The notes beneath the pieces were generated by a model. The model was not told the DNA's origin. It ran no database searches and was given only the letters and a program-made list of their open reading frames with translations. A program made the translations under genes and the position numbers. Source: Zobellia amurskyensis (GTDB taxonomy: Bacteria; Bacteroidota; Bacteroidia; Flavobacteriales; Flavobacteriaceae). From it: DNA of 64,000 bases. Of this stretch, positions 45,628 through 54,988 are shown piece after piece (within the stretch, counting starts at the first letter, position 1; the number at the start of each line of letters is the position of its first letter). The stretch lies in contig NZ_RCNR01000011.1 in assembly GCF_009725985.1 (NCBI RefSeq), positions 62,001 through 126,000 on the forward strand, given 5' to 3'.

Positions 45628-47223
45628 ATGAAAAATAAATACCTCCTACTAATTCTCAACCTTATGCTCTTTTCATTCGTGAATGGGCAACAAGACCAAC
45701 CCACGCTATTGGTAAACCCATATCTACAGGATGCCACCCCTAATTCTATAAAAATAATGTGGCAAACCAGTAGTGGTGAAGAAAGTATTGTTGAATGGGG
45801 AACCACCCAAAAACTAGGTAAAAAAACAGAAGGCTTAGCTTCAGACATCAACTTTACTAATTCTAGAATACACGAAGTCCAAATTAAAAACCTTAAAAGG
45901 TTTACCACCTATTTTTACCGCGTACGTACTGAAAAAGTTGTTTCTGACATTTTTCAATTTAAAACACCTCCTTTTGCGAATGACAATCAATCCTTCAATA
46001 TGCTCGCCTTGAGCGACATACAAAAGGACCATCAAAATCCCGATAAATTTTCGGAAATCGTGAATGAAGGTATTCTGCCGTATCTTAAAACTGAGTATGG
46101 CAAAGCGCTTCCTGATAATTTAGCATTGGTATTAGTTCCCGGTGATCTTGTGGAAAATGGCACAAAATATGAGCAATGGCAGAACGATTTTTTCGGACCG
46201 GCAAAGAAACTGTTCTCGGAAGTACCCGTTTATCCGGTATTGGGCAACCATGAAAAAAATTCGGCCTATTACTTTAAATACTTCAGCCTACCCAAAAACG
46301 GAACACCCGCCTACGCGGAGCATTGGTGGTTTAAAGATTATGGCAATACGCGCATCATAGGTCTTAACTCAAATGATGGCTACCGAGATATTGAACAACA
46401 ATATACCTGGTTAAAAGAAGTGTTGTCAAAAACGGCCAAAAACCCGGATATCGACTTTGTATTCGCTCAATTGCACCATCCGCACAAATCGGAACTATGG
46501 ATACCCGGAGAAGAAGAATCCACTGGAAAAGTAATTAAACTTCTTGAAGATTTCTCTACAAAAACCGGTAAACCCAGTCTTCATTTTTTTGGTCATACCC
46601 ATGGTTATTCCAGAGGGCAATCCAAAGACCATAAACACCTTTGGGTAAATGTTGCTTCGGCCGGTGGTGCTATAGACAACTGGGGCGAGTTTGAAGGCCG
46701 TGATTATGATGAGTTTACCGTAACCCAAGACGAGTACGGTTTTGTTATGGTAGAAGTAGACGCAACGGAAGGCAACCCTAAATTCACTTTAAAAAGAATA
46801 AGCAGAGGCAATGAAAACATCCTAAGGTCCAACGAAAAGACCGATGAAATAACCATTTACGCCAAGAGCCACAAGCCCGATGCACCACAAGCTATTTCAC
46901 CAAATGGAGAAAACATCGCATTCACCGGAACCACACTACAAGCCGGAAAATTCAATAGTACTTTTAACGGGGCATATCACGCAGCTGCACATTGGCAAAT
47001 AGCTACGAAATCTGATTTTTCAAACTTATCTTTAGACAGTTGGAAACAGTCTGAAAACTGGTATTATCTTGAAAACAGGCAAAAAGGTGATGATCTTACT
47101 GACGAACCCTCCAAACGATTAAAACCTAACACCACCTATTATTGGCGTGTTCGCTACCGTGACCAACACCTGAATTGGAGTAACTGGTCCAACACTTTAA
47201 CTTTTAAAACCAACAACCCATGA
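45628..47223 (+). CDS. Exported metallophosphoesterase with fibronectin-type domains
   Basis: A 531-residue exported protein, signal peptide ending VNGQ (about 20). A purple-acid-phosphatase-type N-terminal fibronectin domain (about 25-115; NPYLQDATPNSIKIMWQTSSGEESIVEWG) is followed by a calcineurin-like metallophosphoesterase domain (about 120-400) with the motifs LALSDIQKDH, VPGDLVENG, PVLGNHEKN, AQLHHPHKS and FFGHTHGYSRG. A C-terminal FN3-like region (NTTYYWRVRYRDQHLNWSNWS) ends the chain. It would release phosphate from phosphomonoesters or diesters outside the cytoplasm. It starts 2 bp after the PbfA-like gene and overlaps the next gene by 4 bp. Confidence 0.87.
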   Translation: MKNKYLLLILNLMLFSFVNGQQDQPTLLVNPYLQDATPNSIKIMWQTSSGEESIVEWGTTQKLGKKTEGLASDINFTNSRIHEVQIKNLKRFTTYFYRVRTEKVVSDIFQFKTPPFANDNQSFNMLALSDIQKDHQNPDKFSEIVNEGILPYLKTEYGKALPDNLALVLVPGDLVENGTKYEQWQNDFFGPAKKLFSEVPVYPVLGNHEKNSAYYFKYFSLPKNGTPAYAEHWWFKDYGNTRIIGLNSNDGYRDIEQQYTWLKEVLSKTAKNPDIDFVFAQLHHPHKSELWIPGEEESTGKVIKLLEDFSTKTGKPSLHFFGHTHGYSRGQSKDHKHLWVNVASAGGAIDNWGEFEGRDYDEFTVTQDEYGFVMVEVDATEGNPKFTLKRISRGNENILRSNEKTDEITIYAKSHKPDAPQAISPNGENIAFTGTTLQAGKFNSTFNGAYHAAAHWQIATKSDFSNLSLDSWKQSENWYYLENRQKGDDLTDEPSKRLKPNTTYYWRVRYRDQHLNWSNWSNTLTFKTNNP

Positions 47224-48305
47224 AACAAATTATTTACTGCCTCTTTGCCTTGATTCTATCTGTTAATATCAACGCCCAAGATAAAGACACAAAAGTAGTA
47301 CTCATTACTTTAGATGGGTTACGATGGCAAGAACTTTTCTCTGGTGCGGACCCGCTTTTAGTCTCAAATAAAGAGTACGTTCACGATACAACGGGATTAA
47401 AAAATAAATTTTGGAAACCAACACCAAAAGCAAGAAGAGAAGTCTTAATGCCCTTTGTGTGGAATACCATTTCAGAAATGGGCCAAATACATGGCAACCG
47501 AGAATTGGGAAGCAAGGTTGACCTTACCAATAAAATGTGGTTCTCATACCCAGGCTACAATGAAATATTAACGGGTAAGGCCGATGATGCCCGCATAGAC
47601 AGTAATGACAAGATACCTAACCCCAATACCACTATTCTAGAACTTGCAAATACAAATAAGCGCTACAAGAACAAAGTAGCGGCTTTTGGTAGCTGGGATG
47701 TTTTCCCGTTTATCGTAAATGAAGAGCGTTCCGGGGTACCGGTAAATGGCGGATTTGAAATTGCCAAAGGAGACAACCTTAGCGAACGCGAAAAATTCCT
47801 TAACGAACTACAACCAAAAATACCTAGCCCATGGAGTACGGTTCGTCTAGATGCCTTCACGCATTATTATGCTATTGAGCATATGAAGAAAAACCACTCG
47901 GCACTAACCTATATCGCTTATGGTGAAACCGATGATTTTGCACACGATGGTGACTACGAAGCCTACTTGAAATCTGCCCATAACACAGATGCATTGCTCA
48001 AGAACTTATATGATTTTACCCAGGAAGACCCATTTTATAAAGACAACACTTTATTCATCATAACTACGGACCATGGCCGAGGAACTGAACCTTTGGAAAC
48101 ATGGAAAAGTCATGGCGAAGACATAAAAGGTGCCGGACAGGTTTGGATGATTCTATTTGGAAAAGGAATTTCTATTAAAGGCGAGATTTCAAGCCCTGAA
48201 CAATTGTACAGTAACCAGATTGCCCCCACTGTTATAAAGGCTTTGAACTTAACGAAGCAACCTAAAAGCATGACAGGAAAACCACTATCCCTAGAAGAAA
48301 AATAA
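47220..48305 (+). CDS. Exported alkaline-phosphatase-superfamily hydrolase
   Basis: A 361-residue protein with signal peptide (about 1-19, NINAQ) and an alkaline phosphatase-superfamily core: LITLDGLRWQELFSGADPL (first metal Asp), WFSYPGYNEILTGKADD (nucleophile region; Ser or Thr), GETDDFAHDGDYEAY and IITTDHGRGTEPLETWKSHG for the second metal set. Close relatives are often labelled phosphoglyceromutase or sulfatase by automatic annotation, but the exported location and neighbours suggest a phosphoester or phosphonate-releasing enzyme. It is the last gene of the SusC/SusD operon. Confidence 0.82.
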   Translation: MKQIIYCLFALILSVNINAQDKDTKVVLITLDGLRWQELFSGADPLLVSNKEYVHDTTGLKNKFWKPTPKARREVLMPFVWNTISEMGQIHGNRELGSKVDLTNKMWFSYPGYNEILTGKADDARIDSNDKIPNPNTTILELANTNKRYKNKVAAFGSWDVFPFIVNEERSGVPVNGGFEIAKGDNLSEREKFLNELQPKIPSPWSTVRLDAFTHYYAIEHMKKNHSALTYIAYGETDDFAHDGDYEAYLKSAHNTDALLKNLYDFTQEDPFYKDNTLFIITTDHGRGTEPLETWKSHGEDIKGAGQVWMILFGKGISIKGEISSPEQLYSNQIAPTVIKALNLTKQPKSMTGKPLSLEEK

Positions 48306-48416
48306 ATCTATCGTTTTTATAATGATAGCTTGATATTAAGTTAACTTTTCAACGGCGGCTTTAAACGAATTTTGCGCTGTGATTATTTGAGTTAATCTAG
48401 TTTGAGTTAGTTTAGT

Positions 48417-48450
48417 AAACCGATGCACGTCTCATGCATCGGTTTTTTTA
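48417..48450 (+). terminator. Terminator of the SusC/SusD phosphorus operon
   Basis: An 11-bp perfect stem (AAACCGATGCA, 48417-48427, complement 48435-48445) with a 7-nt loop is followed by a T-run. The rest of 48306-48683 shows only AT-rich sequence and no gene. Confidence 0.85.
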
Positions 48451-48683
48451 TGCGCAATAGCCTGCTTTTTAAATGTAAAGATTAACTAACAAATTGTTAA
48501 TCTATAGTTTACGGTCGAGTAAACTAAAAGGCCAACCTTTATCCAAACTTGTTTTCTCCATATGAAAATAGTTCTAGTGTACTTATCGACCGAAGTAGCA
48601 AACCTTCTAATCTTACAACTTAGAAGCTACTTTTCGCCCCTAAAATTCAAGAAAATAAGAAAGCATAGCTGCCCCTCTATATC

Positions 48684-49568
48684 ATGAAAAAAAGACCAGT
48701 AGATATTGTTGTCATTTCAGACATACACCTTGGCACATATGGTTGTCACGCAAAAGAACTTATTCAGTATTTAAAATCTATCAACCCTAAGCAAGTAGTG
48801 CTTAATGGTGATATTGTAGATATATGGCAGTTTAATAAACGGTACTGGCCAAAATCGCATATGAAAGTGGTAAAACTGATTATGGAGTGGATTACCAAGG
48901 GCGTAAGAGTGCACTACATTACTGGTAATCATGATGAAATGATGCGTAAGTTTTCTGGGTTTAACCTGGGCTCTTTTAGTATTGTCAATAAACTGGTATT
49001 ACCCATTCATGGCAAAAAAGCCTGGATTTTTCATGGGGATGTTTTTGATGTTACCATGCAGCACTCTAAATGGCTAGCAAAACTTGGAGCTATTGGATAC
49101 GATACGCTCATACTCATAAACAGTGCGGTAAACTTCTGTTATAAGAAGCTGGGAAAAGGTCCAGTTTCCATGTCCAAAAAAATAAAGAACAGCGTAAAAT
49201 CTGCCGTGAAGTTCATAAATAATTTTGAAAAGACCGCTGCAGATATTGCCATAGAAAACGAATTTGATTATGTCATCTGTGGACACATACATCAACCTGA
49301 AATCAAATCCATTGAAACTGACAATGGTTTGGTAATGTATTTGAACTCCGGTGATTGGATAGAAAACCTCACAGCTTTGGAATATGCAAAAGGCGAATGG
49401 TCATTATACAGGTATGAAGATGACATGTACATTCAGGCCTATAACTCGGACAGCAATGATCATGTTGAAATGTTGGAGAAAAAAGAGCTGTTTCAAAGCC
49501 TAATGGCTGAATTTAATGACATGGTTGCATCAAAAGTAAGCAAAGACCAACCTCAAAACACTCAGTAG
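48684..49568 (+). CDS. LpxH-like metallophosphoesterase (UDP-2,3-diacylglucosamine diphosphatase family)
   Basis: A 294-residue cytoplasmic calcineurin-like phosphoesterase of the LpxH group (COG2908-like). Metal ligands appear as VVISDIHLGTYGC, LNGDIVDIWQF, YITGNHDEMM, IFHGDVFD and ICGHIHQPE. LpxH hydrolyses UDP-2,3-diacylglucosamine to lipid X in lipid A synthesis, but this enzyme is longer than typical LpxH (about 240) and is followed, one base after its stop, by a glycosyltransferase gene and then a GH1 glycosidase gene. It may therefore act on a different UDP-linked or phospho-lipid substrate. A dedicated lipid A role is not proven. Confidence 0.8.
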   Translation: MKKRPVDIVVISDIHLGTYGCHAKELIQYLKSINPKQVVLNGDIVDIWQFNKRYWPKSHMKVVKLIMEWITKGVRVHYITGNHDEMMRKFSGFNLGSFSIVNKLVLPIHGKKAWIFHGDVFDVTMQHSKWLAKLGAIGYDTLILINSAVNFCYKKLGKGPVSMSKKIKNSVKSAVKFINNFEKTAADIAIENEFDYVICGHIHQPEIKSIETDNGLVMYLNSGDWIENLTALEYAKGEWSLYRYEDDMYIQAYNSDSNDHVEMLEKKELFQSLMAEFNDMVASKVSKDQPQNTQ

Positions 49569-50582
49569 ATGAAAGTACTCTACGCTATACAGGGCACAGG
49601 AAACGGACATTTAAGCAGGGCCCGAGATATTATTCCCGCTTTACAAAAAAGAAATATAGATTTAGACCTATTGGTGAGCGGTACACAAGCAGACATTAAA
49701 CTGCCCTACCCCATTAAATACCAACTGAGCGGGTGGAGTTTCATTTTCGGAAAAAAAGGTGGTGTAGATATGTGGCGCACTTACTTAAAAACGAATTCCG
49801 GCAGAATCAAAAAAGAAATCAAAAGTATCCCGGTAGCTGAATACGACCTGGTCATCAATGATTTTGAACCAATATCGGCTTGGGCCTGCAAAGCCAAAAA
49901 CCTGCCTTGCGTAGCTCTTAGCCACCAGGCGGCCGTTTTATCGCGTTATGCACCCAAACCCAAGCAAAAAGACCATCTGGGCAAGATTATATTAGAAAAG
50001 TATGCGCCGTCTACTACGCAATACGGGTTTCATTTTAAAAATTACGATGAAAATATATTCACCCCTATTATTAGGCAAGATGTAAGGTCTACAACAAGAA
50101 CCTTGGGCGAACACTATACCGTTTACCTTCCTTCGTACAGCGATGAAAAATTACTTAAAATGCTCTCGCAAGTTAAAGATGTAAAATGGCAAGTATTCTC
50201 AAAACATAACCAGAAAGAGATTTTCTCCAAAAACATAACCATTAGTCCCATCACTAATGAAGCTTTCGTGAATAGTATGGCAAATAGCAAAGGAGTCCTT
50301 TGCGGTGCCGGTTTTGAAACACCGGCCGAAGCATTGCACATGCAAAAGAAGCTTTTGGTCATACCAATGAAAGGCCAATATGAACAGCAATGTAATGCAG
50401 CAGCATTAAAAGAATTGGGAGTACCAGTGATCAAGTCATTAAAAATGAAACATCTGGACAAAATCAAAAATTGGATAGATACCGATATCAAATTAGACGT
50501 ACACTATCCTGATCTTACCGATGAAATTATTGAATCAGTTTTAGAAGAATCGTTAACGGTTCGCAAAGGCAAACACTTTTAA
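49569..50582 (+). CDS. GT-B fold glycosyltransferase family protein
   Basis: A 337-residue protein starting MKVLYAIQGTGNGHLSRARDIIPAL, the donor-substrate-binding G-T-G-x-G-H motif of GT28/MurG-like transferases, with the C-terminal GVLCGAGFETPAEALHMQKKLLVIPMKGQYEQQCNAAAL closing the nucleotide-sugar site. It belongs to the group often annotated as glycosyltransferase family protein beside LpxH-like phosphoesterases. A cytoplasmic transfer of a hexose to a lipid acceptor is the likely reaction. It is coupled to both neighbours: the upstream stop is directly followed by its ATG and the downstream ATG follows its stop without a gap. Confidence 0.83.
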   Translation: MKVLYAIQGTGNGHLSRARDIIPALQKRNIDLDLLVSGTQADIKLPYPIKYQLSGWSFIFGKKGGVDMWRTYLKTNSGRIKKEIKSIPVAEYDLVINDFEPISAWACKAKNLPCVALSHQAAVLSRYAPKPKQKDHLGKIILEKYAPSTTQYGFHFKNYDENIFTPIIRQDVRSTTRTLGEHYTVYLPSYSDEKLLKMLSQVKDVKWQVFSKHNQKEIFSKNITISPITNEAFVNSMANSKGVLCGAGFETPAEALHMQKKLLVIPMKGQYEQQCNAAALKELGVPVIKSLKMKHLDKIKNWIDTDIKLDVHYPDLTDEIIESVLEESLTVRKGKHF

Positions 50583-51998
50583 ATGACGGATACAAGTGAG
50601 CAATCAACTTTTGATTTGCAACCTAAGGATTTTGGAGAAGACTTTATTTGGGGGGTTTCTACCGCTGCCTATCAGATTGAAGGAGCGCACCAGAAACATG
50701 GAAAAGGAAAATCCATTTGGGATGAATTTGTAACCAAAAAAGGAACCATTTTTCAAGATCAGCACGGCCAGATAGCCTGTGACTTCTATAACAAATACAG
50801 AGATGATATTCTTTTAATGAAATCAATGAATATCGATCACTTCCGATTTTCATTATCATGGTCAAGAATACTGCCGGATGGAACTGGCAAAGTGAATCAA
50901 AATGGGGTAGCATTTTATAATGACGTTATTAATTTCTGTCTTAAATGCGGCATTACTCCATGGGTAACCCTTTACCATTGGGACCTCCCTCAAAAATTAG
51001 AAGAATTAGGAGGATGGACCAATAGACAAATATTAGATTGGTTCGAGGACTATGTAAAAATATGTGCCAATAACTTTGGTGACCGAGTTAAGCATTGGAT
51101 GGTACTGAACGAACCTATGGTGTTCACCGGAGCTGGTTACTTTTTAGGGGTACATGCACCAGGAAAAAAGGGGCTTAAAAACTTTATACCTGCCATTCAT
51201 CATGCGGTTTTGTGTCAGGCTTTAGGCGGAAAGTTACTCCGTAAAATGGTTCCCGACTCCACCATAGGGACCACTTTTTCCTGTTCTCAAATTACGGCCC
51301 GATCGGGTAGTAAAAAAGACCTTAAAGCTGCCGATAAAGCAGATGCTCTTTTAAACCGACTTTTTATTGAACCCAGTTTAGGTCTTGGCTACCCGGATGA
51401 AAGCATTCCTGTTCTCAGAAAAATAAAGAAGTACGAAAGGCCCGAAGATGCACAGAATAGTATTTTTGAGTTTGATTTTATCGGTATTCAAAATTATACC
51501 CGAGAGGTAGTTAGACATAGCTATACCGTACCTTATTTAAGAGCTAAAATTGTAAAAGCACCTGAGCGAAATGTTCAGACCACGTTAATGGATTGGGAGG
51601 TTTACCCGCCAAGTATTTATGAAATGTTGAAAAAATTCAACGGTTACAAAGGTGTAAAAAAAATACTGATTACCGAAAATGGCGCTGCTTTTGAGGACCT
51701 TTTGGAGGAAGGAAAAATAGATGATCTAGAAAGAACCTCCTATCTCCAGAATTATCTAAAACAAGTGTACAAAGCTAGTTCAGAAGGAGTGAAAGTATCT
51801 GGATATTTTGTTTGGACCTTTACCGATAATTTTGAATGGGCCGAAGGCTATTACCCTAGGTTCGGTTTAGTACATATAGATTTTGAAACTTTAAAACGCA
51901 CCATTAAGGCCTCTGGAAAATGGTACCGTAGTTTTTTAGGAAAGAAAGTAAGCTCGAAAAATATTGAAGCCAAAAAAACCGATGTCCCCATCGGCTAA
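50583..51998 (+). CDS. GH1 family beta-glucosidase
   Basis: A 471-residue cytoplasmic GH1 enzyme, the usual length for the family. The N-terminal signature FIWGVSTAAYQIEGAHQKHGKGKSIWDEF is intact, the acid/base Glu is E177 in MVLNEPMVF and the nucleophile E365 in ITENGAAF; the substrate-binding FTDNFEWAEGYYPRFGLVHIDF completes the site. It removes beta-linked glucose or a related sugar. Its gene is fused in an operon with a glycosyltransferase and an LpxH-like phosphoesterase, which is unusual for a catabolic glucosidase and hints at remodelling of a glycolipid made by the neighbours; that is inference. Confidence 0.93.
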   Translation: MTDTSEQSTFDLQPKDFGEDFIWGVSTAAYQIEGAHQKHGKGKSIWDEFVTKKGTIFQDQHGQIACDFYNKYRDDILLMKSMNIDHFRFSLSWSRILPDGTGKVNQNGVAFYNDVINFCLKCGITPWVTLYHWDLPQKLEELGGWTNRQILDWFEDYVKICANNFGDRVKHWMVLNEPMVFTGAGYFLGVHAPGKKGLKNFIPAIHHAVLCQALGGKLLRKMVPDSTIGTTFSCSQITARSGSKKDLKAADKADALLNRLFIEPSLGLGYPDESIPVLRKIKKYERPEDAQNSIFEFDFIGIQNYTREVVRHSYTVPYLRAKIVKAPERNVQTTLMDWEVYPPSIYEMLKKFNGYKGVKKILITENGAAFEDLLEEGKIDDLERTSYLQNYLKQVYKASSEGVKVSGYFVWTFTDNFEWAEGYYPRFGLVHIDFETLKRTIKASGKWYRSFLGKKVSSKNIEAKKTDVPIG

Positions 51999-52153
51999 AT
52001 TTTATTCAAGCTAATTCAAATAAGAACGTATGCCGGATACCGCGCGGCAAAGATGCCCTTTAATCACCTGCTTATGGTAATCAAAAGATTAGGGGTTTAT
52101 TACGGTTGTGTTAAGTTGTTACAATTCCGCTCTTCTTGACTTAAATCCAATAA

Positions 52154-52207
52154 AAAACTAGCAATTATGGAGTGTGTATCTAAACATCACTCATAATTGC
52201 TAGTTTT
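52154..52207. terminator. Bidirectional terminator between GH1 and TRAP genes
   Basis: A 20-bp stem with one bulged G (arm AAAACTAGCAATTATGGAGTG from 52154 and its complement ending 52207) lies between the two convergent units; T-runs follow on both strands. Confidence 0.85.
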
Positions 52208-52234
52208 CTGAAAGTTCAAGTATCGCTCTATATT

Positions 52235-53530
52235 CTATAAATCAAACAAACTTGGCAACCACAAACTAAGCTCTGGAATATACGTTACAAGTAAAAGCGC
52301 CAGCACCATAGCTAAAAACAGCGGTAACAGCGGTTTTATTACCTTTTCTATAGTGGTATTGGCAATACCAACCCCTACAAAGAGTACGGAGCCTACAGGC
52401 GGTGTACATAGCCCAATACAAAGATTCAGAACCATTATGATTCCAAAATGTACTGGGTCTAATCCTAATTTGGTTACAACAGGCAAAAATATTGGCGTAA
52501 AAATTAATACAGCAGGTGTCATATCCATAAAAATTCCCACAAATAATAACAGCAAGTTGATAATGAGAAGTATGACAATTTTATTATCACTGATACCAAG
52601 TAGCCCTGAACTTATTTCTTGCGGAATGTTCTCGTATGATAATGCCCAAGACATACTCATAGATGCCCCAATCAACAACATTACGATAGCGGTAGTAGAA
52701 GCAGAATCCAATAAGATTTTTGGAAGTCTTGGAAGTGATATTTCCTTGTAGAAAAACCCTAAAAGCATACTGTATAATACCGCAATGGCCGAAGCCTCAG
52801 TCGCAGTAAAAATACCAGCTACAATACCTCCGATAACGACCACCAACATAAAAAGACTTGGCAAAGCATCAACAAAAGTTTTAAAAACCTCTTTTAATGT
52901 GCTACGTTTTCCGACTTTATAGTCCTTTTTCTTAGCCCAAAACGAAGCAATTATCATCAAGAAAAGTCCAGTTAGAATTCCGGGAATATATCCTGCTAAG
53001 AACAGTGCCGCAATAGAAGCCCCACCACTTGCCAAGGAATAGACAATAAGTACGTTACTGGGAGGAATAATAAGACCTGTAGTAGCTGCAGTGATGTTCA
53101 CGGCCGCACCAAATTCCTTAGAATATCCTTCTTTTTCCATTTCAGGTCCCAAAATACTTCCCATGGCTGAAGCGGCTGCCATAGCGGAACCAGCAATGGC
53201 CCCCATAAGCATGGCGGAAACAATGTTAATCAATGCCAAACCACCTGGCAAGGAACCCACCAAGGTCTTTGCAAAGGCAATTAAACGATGTGCAATTCCC
53301 CCCTTGTTCATCAGTTCTCCAGAGAGAATAAATAAGGGTATAGCTAAAAGTGCAAAACTATCGAGACCTGTACCTATCCGCTGTGAAACGGTAGTAAATG
53401 CCGGTAGCACAGGAATGCTGACCAACATGGTAAGAACAGATGATATGGCAATACTCCATGCAACGGGAGTTCCTATAGCTAATAGAACTACAAAACTCAG
53501 GACCAAAACTATAATTGGTAAATACTCCAT
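52235..53530 (-). CDS. TRAP transporter large permease (DctM-like)
   Basis: A 431-residue membrane protein with about 12 helices of the TRAP DctM family: the FALLAIPLFILSGELMNKGGIAHRL segment and GSAMAAASAMGSILGPEMEKEGYSKEFGAAVNITAATTGLIIPPSNVLIVYS are diagnostic. DctM drives Na+-coupled import of an organic acid delivered by the DctP protein. The order on the minus strand is uxaC, dctP, dctQ, dctM with short gaps, so the transporter most likely imports a uronate. Confidence 0.93.
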   Translation of the reverse strand: MEYLPIIVLVLSFVVLLAIGTPVAWSIAISSVLTMLVSIPVLPAFTTVSQRIGTGLDSFALLAIPLFILSGELMNKGGIAHRLIAFAKTLVGSLPGGLALINIVSAMLMGAIAGSAMAAASAMGSILGPEMEKEGYSKEFGAAVNITAATTGLIIPPSNVLIVYSLASGGASIAALFLAGYIPGILTGLFLMIIASFWAKKKDYKVGKRSTLKEVFKTFVDALPSLFMLVVVIGGIVAGIFTATEASAIAVLYSMLLGFFYKEISLPRLPKILLDSASTTAIVMLLIGASMSMSWALSYENIPQEISSGLLGISDNKIVILLIINLLLLFVGIFMDMTPAVLIFTPIFLPVVTKLGLDPVHFGIIMVLNLCIGLCTPPVGSVLFVGVGIANTTIEKVIKPLLPLFLAMVLALLLVTYIPELSLWLPSLFDL

Positions 53531-53535
53531 AATAC

Positions 53536-53994
53536 TTAGTCTTTAAGAAGGTCAGAAATTTTATAATAGATGATAAGCACGCCACTAATGGGAATCACTA
53601 GGTAAACCAGCGATAACGGCACTTGTAAAGCAGGAGAATGTTGGTCCAGAACGTGCGTAATGTAAACTAATCTAGAACCGCCAATAACCAATGCTCCAAG
53701 GCTAAACAGAATGACCAACCAGTGCACTATTAATTGTAATTTCTTTTGTGTAGCCTCACTAAAACGCTTTGGCAATACATCAATTGCAACGTGAAGATTT
53801 TTACCTGATACGTATGCGGCACCTAAAATCCCAACCCAAATCATTAGATATCTGGCCAACTCATCTGTAAATGAACTTGGTGAACCCAATAAAAACCGAC
53901 TAAAAACCTGCCATAGCACGTTTAAGACCATTATTCCCATTATCGTAACGAGAAAATAGGCCAACACTTTATCAATGTTTTTCCGTAATTCCAT
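53536..53994 (-). CDS. TRAP transporter small permease (DctQ-like)
   Basis: A 152-residue membrane protein with four helices, the standard size for DctQ subunits; the segment WQVFSRFLLGSPSSFTDELARYLMIWVGILGAAY is the typical DctQ core. It forms the membrane complex with DctM, whose gene starts 5 bp after this stop, and follows the dctP gene by one base. Confidence 0.9.
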   Translation of the reverse strand: MELRKNIDKVLAYFLVTIMGIMVLNVLWQVFSRFLLGSPSSFTDELARYLMIWVGILGAAYVSGKNLHVAIDVLPKRFSEATQKKLQLIVHWLVILFSLGALVIGGSRLVYITHVLDQHSPALQVPLSLVYLVIPISGVLIIYYKISDLLKD

Positions 53995-53995
53995 A

Positions 53996-54976
53996 TTATT
54001 TGGTTGCTTGTATTTCTTGAATCAATTTGTAGATAACCTCGTCATCCTTGTATTTGTCAAACGAGTCTTTTATTTTTTCTGAAAAAAGTGTTTTATCCGG
54101 TCTGATGATTTCAACGCCAGCTTTCTGTACTTCGGCTAAAGCTTCGTCTTCGGATGCTGCCCACAATTTTCTTTGGTATCCCACTGAACCATCAACGGCT
54201 TTCTTTAACCACCCTTGCTCTTCTTCCGAAAGGCTATCCCACAAATGAGTACCTGCTAATAGTACATCTGGTAATACCGTGTGCTCGTCCAAAGTATAGA
54301 ACTTACAAACTTCATAATGTCTGGAAAGATAGAAACTAGGTGGATTGTTTTCTGCTCCATCTACAACTCCTTGTTGTAATGCCGTATACAATTCACCCCA
54401 AGAAATAGGTGTTGGTGAACCTCCTAGGTCCTTAACCATATCCATGGCCGTAACACTCTCCATTACCCTAATTTTCAACCCGACAAGATCATCTGGGTTG
54501 TTAATGGGTCTGTCTTTGGTGTAAAAACTACGGCTTCCCGCATCATAATACCCTAACCCTTTAAGCCAGTACTGTTCACCGTCGTTCAATAGTTCTTGAC
54601 CAATAGGACCATCAAGCACATCAAACGAATGTTGTCTGTCCCTAAATAAGAACGGCAAGCCCAGCACTTTCATTTTTGGCGCGAAATTCTCGAGGGTTCC
54701 AACAGACACCTTGGTCATATCCAAACTTCCTATTTGGAGCAATTCAAGACACTGACGTTCCGTGCCCAATTGTTGGTTTGGATAAATTTCCAATAACATT
54801 TTGCCTCCGGAAAGCTCTTTTAGGTCCTCTCCCATTTTAACCATGGCCTTGTGTACTGAATGGTTAACATCCAGCCCATGAGCCAAACGAATAGTTCGGT
54901 TTCCACCAAGTTCGCCACAGCCACTAATCATGAGCATGCCAAGACAGAAAAAAACAAATTTTAGATTCAATTTCAT
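53996..54976 (-). CDS. TRAP transporter solute-binding lipoprotein (DctP-like)
   Basis: A 326-residue periplasmic binding protein with a lipobox (ISGC, C20), so it is membrane-anchored. DctP hallmarks are present: RLAHGLDVNHSVHKAMVKM, ELLQIGSLDMTKVSVGTLENFAPKMKVLGLPFLF, KIRVMESVTAMDMVKDLGGSPTPISWGELYTALQQGVVDGAENNPPSF. The arginine in LKIRVMES normally salt-bridges the substrate carboxylate. A sugar-acid ligand is likely given the neighbouring uxaC. It starts 13 bp after the uxaC stop. Confidence 0.92.
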   Translation of the reverse strand: MKLNLKFVFFCLGMLMISGCGELGGNRTIRLAHGLDVNHSVHKAMVKMGEDLKELSGGKMLLEIYPNQQLGTERQCLELLQIGSLDMTKVSVGTLENFAPKMKVLGLPFLFRDRQHSFDVLDGPIGQELLNDGEQYWLKGLGYYDAGSRSFYTKDRPINNPDDLVGLKIRVMESVTAMDMVKDLGGSPTPISWGELYTALQQGVVDGAENNPPSFYLSRHYEVCKFYTLDEHTVLPDVLLAGTHLWDSLSEEEQGWLKKAVDGSVGYQRKLWAASEDEALAEVQKAGVEIIRPDKTLFSEKIKDSFDKYKDDEVIYKLIQEIQATK

Positions 54977-54988
54977 ATGATAATCAAA

